From positions 1 through 8,510 of the forward strand of contig DYTM01000049.1 in the NCBI GenBank assembly GCA_020725985.1: a stretch of 8,510 nt of DNA. Direction: 5' to 3'. Made by a program: the position numbers and the translations under genes. The DNA is from Methanomassiliicoccus sp. (GTDB taxonomy: Archaea; Thermoplasmatota; Thermoplasmata; Methanomassiliicoccales; JACIVX01). Below, piece by piece: positions 5,999 through 8,510 of the stretch. Position 1 is the first letter of the stretch, and every line of letters begins with the position of its first letter. The notes below the pieces were generated by a model, which was not told the origin of the DNA, ran no database searches, and saw nothing but the letters and a program-made list of their open reading frames with translations.

Positions 5999-6061
5999 AT
6001 GAATGACTGGAGGCCGGACCTGTTGTTGCTTTTGCGGCTCGTTCCAGTCTCATCGCTGTAA
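5999..6061 (+). CDS. Putative leucine-rich leader peptide of the leu operon
   Basis: This is a 20-codon ORF, ATG 5999 to TAA 6059-6061, encoding MNDWRPDLLLLLRLVPVSSL. Seven of the 20 residues are leucine, with five in a row at 8-12 (CTG TTG TTG CTT TTG, 6020-6034). By eye I find no TTG among the internal leucine codons of leuA itself, so the run uses a codon that seems uncommon here. It begins about 20 nt after the predicted transcription start and stops 24 nt before the leuA ATG. This is the layout of bacterial leuL leader peptides, where ribosome stalling on leucine codons senses charged tRNA-Leu. Weak points: the only purine motif, GAAGG (5994-5998), abuts the ATG; a second ORF overlaps in another frame; and leader-peptide attenuation is not an established mechanism in archaea. 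No known homolog is recognised. Confidence 0.42.
   Translation: MNDWRPDLLLLLRLVPVSSL
6005..6049 (+). promoter_or_regulatory. Possible leader hairpin with leucine codons in the loop
   Basis: GACTGGA (6005-6011) is perfectly complementary to TCCAGTC (6043-6049). Directly inside, GGCCG (6012-6016) can pair with CGGCT (6035-6039, one G-U), leaving a 3-nt bulge at 6040-6042. The 18-nt loop (6017-6034) contains the whole run of five leucine codons. A ribosome translating or stalled on the leader ORF would melt this stem. No U-run follows, so it is not a classic intrinsic terminator; any effect would more likely be on translation or mRNA folding. Confidence 0.4.
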
Positions 6062-6085
6062 TCTCGCTTGGTCGTGGTGGTTCTT

Positions 6086-7696
6086 ATGAATTCGCGTCAA
6101 GCTGCAGACGACATGACATCCCGAGAGAGGAGCCCGGGCCTGGACAGGAAGAGAGTGTACACCAGCCACTTCAATGCCAGCGCTATGTCCGCGTCCATGC
6201 CGGCATATGTCGAGATATTCGACACTACGCTCAGGGACGGCGAACAGACCCCCGGAGTCGCCCTCTCGGTCGAGGAGAAGATCAGGATAGCGGAGGCGCT
6301 CAGCGATCTGGGTGTTGACGTTATCGAGGCGGGATTCCCTGTCATATCGGACGGGGAGAGGGAATCGATCAAGAAGATCTCCGCGCTCGGTCTCGGGTCA
6401 AGAGTGTGCGCCCTCTGCAGGTCGAGCAGCAAAGACATCGACGTCGCCCTCGATTGCGGCGTCAGCTATGTTCACACCTTCATCGCCACCTCCGACGTGC
6501 ACCTGAAGCACAAGCTGAAGATGACGAGGCAGGAGGTCAAGGCCAGGGCTGTCGGGGCGATCGAGTACGCCAAGTCCCACGGTCTGACGGTCGAGTTCTC
6601 GTGCGAGGACGCGACCCGCACCGACCTTGACTTCCTGAAGGAGATGCATATCGCAGTCCAGCAGGCTGGCGTGGACAAGATCAACCTTCCTGACACGGTC
6701 GGGGTCGTCTCGCCCCCCGCCATGGAGTTCCTCGTCAAGGAGCTCATGACGGTGACGAGGGTGCCGCTCAGTATTCACTGCCATGACGATTTCGGCCTCG
6801 CCGTGGCCAACTCCCTCGCAGCCGTACGGCAAGGTGCGAGGCAGCTCCATGTCTGCGTGAACGGCCTGGGAGAGAGGGCGGGAAACGCCTCCCTCGAGGA
6901 GGTCGTGCTGGGCCTTATGGCCTTCTTCAACGTCCAAACGAGGGTGGATCCGAGGAAGATAGGGTACGTGTCGAAGACCGTGGCGAACCTGACCGGGATG
7001 CCCATCCCCGGCAACAAGGCGATCGTCGGCAGCAACGCCTTCGCCCACGAATCGGGAATCCACGTCCACGGGATACTCGGTGACCCCTCGACCTACGAGG
7101 CCTTCGGGCCCGAGCTGGTTGGTATGGAAAGGTCGATCGTCGTCGGGAAGCATACCGGCGTTCATTCGGTCAAAGAGAAGCTCTCGGAGTATGGGGTCGT
7201 CCTCACCGACGAGCAGATATCGAAGGTGGTCAATGAGATCAAGAAACTGGCCGAGAGCGGGAAGCACGTGGACGATGCGGAGCTCGTCGCCCTCGCCTAT
7301 CATGTGGCCGGCCAAAGAGCCGGGGAGGAGCGGAAGGTCAAGCTTAAGGAGTTCGCGGTGTTTACAGGCCTGAACATCACTCCGACCGCGGTCGTCAGCC
7401 TCGAGGTGGACGGCGCGAACAAAAGGGGGTCGGAGATCGGGGTAGGGCCGATCGATGCCGCGATCAATGCCATCCGGCAGGTGGTCAGCGACAAGATCTC
7501 CCTGGTCGAGTACAGGCTGAGCGCGATCACTGGCGGGAGCGACGCCCTATGCGAGGTGGGCGTGAAGCTCCAGTACAACGGGGAGAAGAAGGCGATGTCG
7601 GTCGGCAGGAGCGTCGGCTCGGACATCGTGCAGACGAGCGTCGACGCGGCAGTAGAGGCGATCGACCGGCTCTACTCGAGGATGTCCAAGGACTAG
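6086..7696 (+). CDS. leuA: 2-isopropylmalate synthase / (R)-citramalate synthase family
   Basis: This enzyme condenses acetyl-CoA with a 2-oxo acid: 2-oxoisovalerate for leucine synthesis (LeuA), or pyruvate for isoleucine by the citramalate route (CimA). Residues 40-410 are the catalytic TIM barrel and linker: FDTTLRDGEQTPG (45-57) with catalytic R50 and metal ligand D51, KINLPDTVGVVSP (198-210), metal histidines H231 and H233 in IHCHDDFGLAVAN, GERAGNASLEE (262-272), and HESGIHVHG (321-329). Residues about 415-530 form the LeuA-type allosteric domain with GVGPIDAAINAI (452-463), which homocitrate synthases such as AksA usually lack. The ATG at 6086 gives 536 residues and an N-terminal extension of about 38. 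A TTG at 6068, GTGs at 6074 and 6077, or ATG 6200 (MPAYVEIFDTT) are alternatives; GGTGG at 6075-6079 favours 6086. leuC follows after 12 nt. LeuA versus CimA cannot be settled from motifs alone. Confidence 0.9.
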   Translation: MNSRQAADDMTSRERSPGLDRKRVYTSHFNASAMSASMPAYVEIFDTTLRDGEQTPGVALSVEEKIRIAEALSDLGVDVIEAGFPVISDGERESIKKISALGLGSRVCALCRSSSKDIDVALDCGVSYVHTFIATSDVHLKHKLKMTRQEVKARAVGAIEYAKSHGLTVEFSCEDATRTDLDFLKEMHIAVQQAGVDKINLPDTVGVVSPPAMEFLVKELMTVTRVPLSIHCHDDFGLAVANSLAAVRQGARQLHVCVNGLGERAGNASLEEVVLGLMAFFNVQTRVDPRKIGYVSKTVANLTGMPIPGNKAIVGSNAFAHESGIHVHGILGDPSTYEAFGPELVGMERSIVVGKHTGVHSVKEKLSEYGVVLTDEQISKVVNEIKKLAESGKHVDDAELVALAYHVAGQRAGEERKVKLKEFAVFTGLNITPTAVVSLEVDGANKRGSEIGVGPIDAAINAIRQVVSDKISLVEYRLSAITGGSDALCEVGVKLQYNGEKKAMSVGRSVGSDIVQTSVDAAVEAIDRLYSRMSKD

Positions 7697-7698
7697 AA

Positions 7699-7705
7699 GG
7701 GTGAT
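7699..7705 (+). promoter_or_regulatory. Ribosome binding site of leuC
   Basis: GGGTGAT follows the leuA TAG (7694-7696) at once and lies 3 nt before ATG 7709. It supports the chosen start and cotranscription of leuA and leuC. Confidence 0.65.
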
Positions 7706-7708
7706 CGC

Positions 7709-8510
7709 ATGAGTCGCGCGTCGGGGAAGACAATCTCTGAGAAGATACTATCCATCAAGTCGGGGACCGACGCCTTCGCCGGCGACATAGTGGAAGCTGA
7801 GATCGACTATGTCATGGTCAACGACATCACGGGACCGATCGCCTTCCGGGAATTCGAGGCTCTGGGATGCGAGCCGGTCAGGGGCAAGATCGTCCTCGTT
7901 CCGGATCACTTCGTTCCGAACAAGGACGTGGCCTCGGCTGAGCAGGCCGCTGAGATGAGGCGGTTCGCTGCGAAGCACGGGATCGAGAACTACTATGAGG
8001 TGGGCAGGGGCGGCATCTGCCATCAAATCATGGTGGAGGACGGTTTCGTCGCTCCAGGACGTCTGATCGTCGGGGCAGACTCCCACACCTGTACCTATGG
8101 CGCCCTCGGCGCCTTCTCGACAGGAATCGGAAGCACCGAGGCCGCGGCCTGCTTCGCGGAGGGGATGCTCTGGTTCAAGGTGCCGCAGTCAGTTCGCGTC
8201 ACCCTCAGCGGATCGCCTGCAAGGTTCACCTCCGGGAAGGACCTGATCCTGAGGATCATCGGGGACATCGGCGTGGACGGGGCCAACTACAGGACGCTCG
8301 AGTTCGCCGGACCGGGGATATCCTCCCTGGCAGTCTCGGATCGCCTCACCGTCTCGAACATGGTCGTCGAGGCTGGCGGAAAGGCAGGCATCTTCCCGCC
8401 GGATGGTGCGGTGGCCGACTACCTTCGGGGGAGAGTGAGAGGCTCCTACGCCGAGATCGTTCCGGAGGAAGGAGCCCAGTACGTCGGGGAAATGGAATAC
8501 GACCTAGGTT
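7709..8510 (+). CDS. leuC: 3-isopropylmalate dehydratase / homoaconitase large subunit, first 267 residues (cut by window edge)
   Basis: This is the aconitase-family large subunit (archaeal LeuC/HacA type, usually about 420 residues) that isomerises 2-isopropylmalate to 3-isopropylmalate with a small partner subunit, LeuD. The reading frame is open to the last base. Motifs seen are KILSIKSG..AGDIVEAEID (12-33), VNDITGP (37-43), the active-site loop VPDHFVPNKD (64-73), GICHQIMVEDGF (102-113), GADSHTCTYGALGAFSTGIGSTE (122-144) and LTVSNMVVEAGGKAGIFPPD (213-232). The three cysteines that bind the [4Fe-4S] cluster lie beyond the window end, so the active site cannot be fully checked. The start ATG 7709 has GGGTGAT just before it. 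Being 12 nt after leuA suggests leucine synthesis; with a citramalate synthase the same enzyme would isomerise citramalate, and the two roles are often shared in archaea. Confidence 0.93.
   Translation, partial: MSRASGKTISEKILSIKSGTDAFAGDIVEAEIDYVMVNDITGPIAFREFEALGCEPVRGKIVLVPDHFVPNKDVASAEQAAEMRRFAAKHGIENYYEVGRGGICHQIMVEDGFVAPGRLIVGADSHTCTYGALGAFSTGIGSTEAAACFAEGMLWFKVPQSVRVTLSGSPARFTSGKDLILRIIGDIGVDGANYRTLEFAGPGISSLAVSDRLTVSNMVVEAGGKAGIFPPDGAVADYLRGRVRGSYAEIVPEEGAQYVGEMEYDLG

Larger units (their letters stand above)
5876..6085. other. Intergenic leader region upstream of leuA
   Basis: This 210-bp stretch lies between the end of the queDCE cluster and leuA. It holds a TATA box (5951-5958), a leucine-rich short ORF (5999-6061), a possible hairpin around its leucine codons (6005-6049) and the leuA ribosome binding region. 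No obvious terminator for the que genes was found; the only T-rich stretch is GCTTTTATT at 5965-5973, which could serve as a short archaeal terminator. A direct repeat of TGACAC (5917-5922 and 5934-5939) stands just upstream of the TATA box. Confidence 0.6.

Noticed and set aside
6398..7315. Minus-strand open frame of 305 codons inside leuA, and similar long minus frames at 3957-4676 and 5135-5947.
   Set aside because: They are shadows of the conserved plus-strand enzymes; none carries a coherent domain or its own ribosome binding site.
7709..8510. leuC as an aconitase or a homoaconitase of the lysine or coenzyme B pathways.
   Set aside because: Aconitase is a much longer single chain. The upstream synthase has a LeuA-type regulatory domain, so the leucine/citramalate role is preferred, though dual function cannot be excluded.

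Overview
The window reads as the chromosome of an archaeon of the euryarchaeal side. It carries archaeal ribosomal protein L10e, archaeal RNase P protein 4 (Rpp21), a single-type diphthamide enzyme Dph2, the methanogen-marker family MtxX, and TATA-box promoters, with GGTGA/GAGG ribosome binding sites. The base composition is GC-rich (by eye close to 60%), and AGG/AGA arginine codons are common. A methanogen or methanogen relative such as a Thermoplasmatota lineage is my best guess, but the sequence does not fix the taxon. Nothing mobile, no CRISPR array and no rRNA or tRNA gene was seen.

Layout. Positions 1-1499 hold a leftward operon: rnp4 (RNase P subunit), then a YhbY/CRM RNA-binding protein, then serS (seryl-tRNA synthetase, cut by the left edge). 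A divergent promoter region (1500-1646) separates it from a rightward block: rpl10e (1647-2165), dph2 (2208-3194), mtxX (3266-4057), queD (4059-4556), queC (4560-5246) and queE (5243-5875). The last four are packed with gaps of 1 and 3 nt and a 4-nt overlap. QueD, QueC and QueE make preQ0, the precursor of archaeosine in archaeal tRNA. Almost everything in the first 5.9 kb therefore concerns translation: tRNA processing, tRNA charging, the ribosome, EF-2 modification and tRNA modification. MtxX is the outsider of unknown function.

After a 210-bp gap with its own TATA box comes a branched-chain amino acid operon: a 2-isopropylmalate/citramalate synthase (6086-7696) followed 12 nt later by the large subunit of isopropylmalate dehydratase (7709 to the right edge, cut).

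The most interesting item is in that gap. About 20 nt downstream of the predicted transcription start lies a 20-codon ORF (5999-6061) encoding MNDWRPDLLLLLRLVPVSSL. It has five leucine codons in a row, three of them TTG, a codon I could not find as an internal leucine codon in leuA. The run falls in the loop of a possible hairpin (6005-6049). This looks like a leucine leader peptide of the kind that controls bacterial leu operons by attenuation, but here in front of an archaeal leuA. It is a hypothesis: the ORF has a poor ribosome binding site, an overlapping cysteine-rich ORF competes for the same DNA, and no U-run terminator is visible.

Start codons in this window are often non-ATG: GTG for yhbY and dph2, TTG for serS, an apparent CTG for queE, and TTG or perhaps ACG for rnp4.
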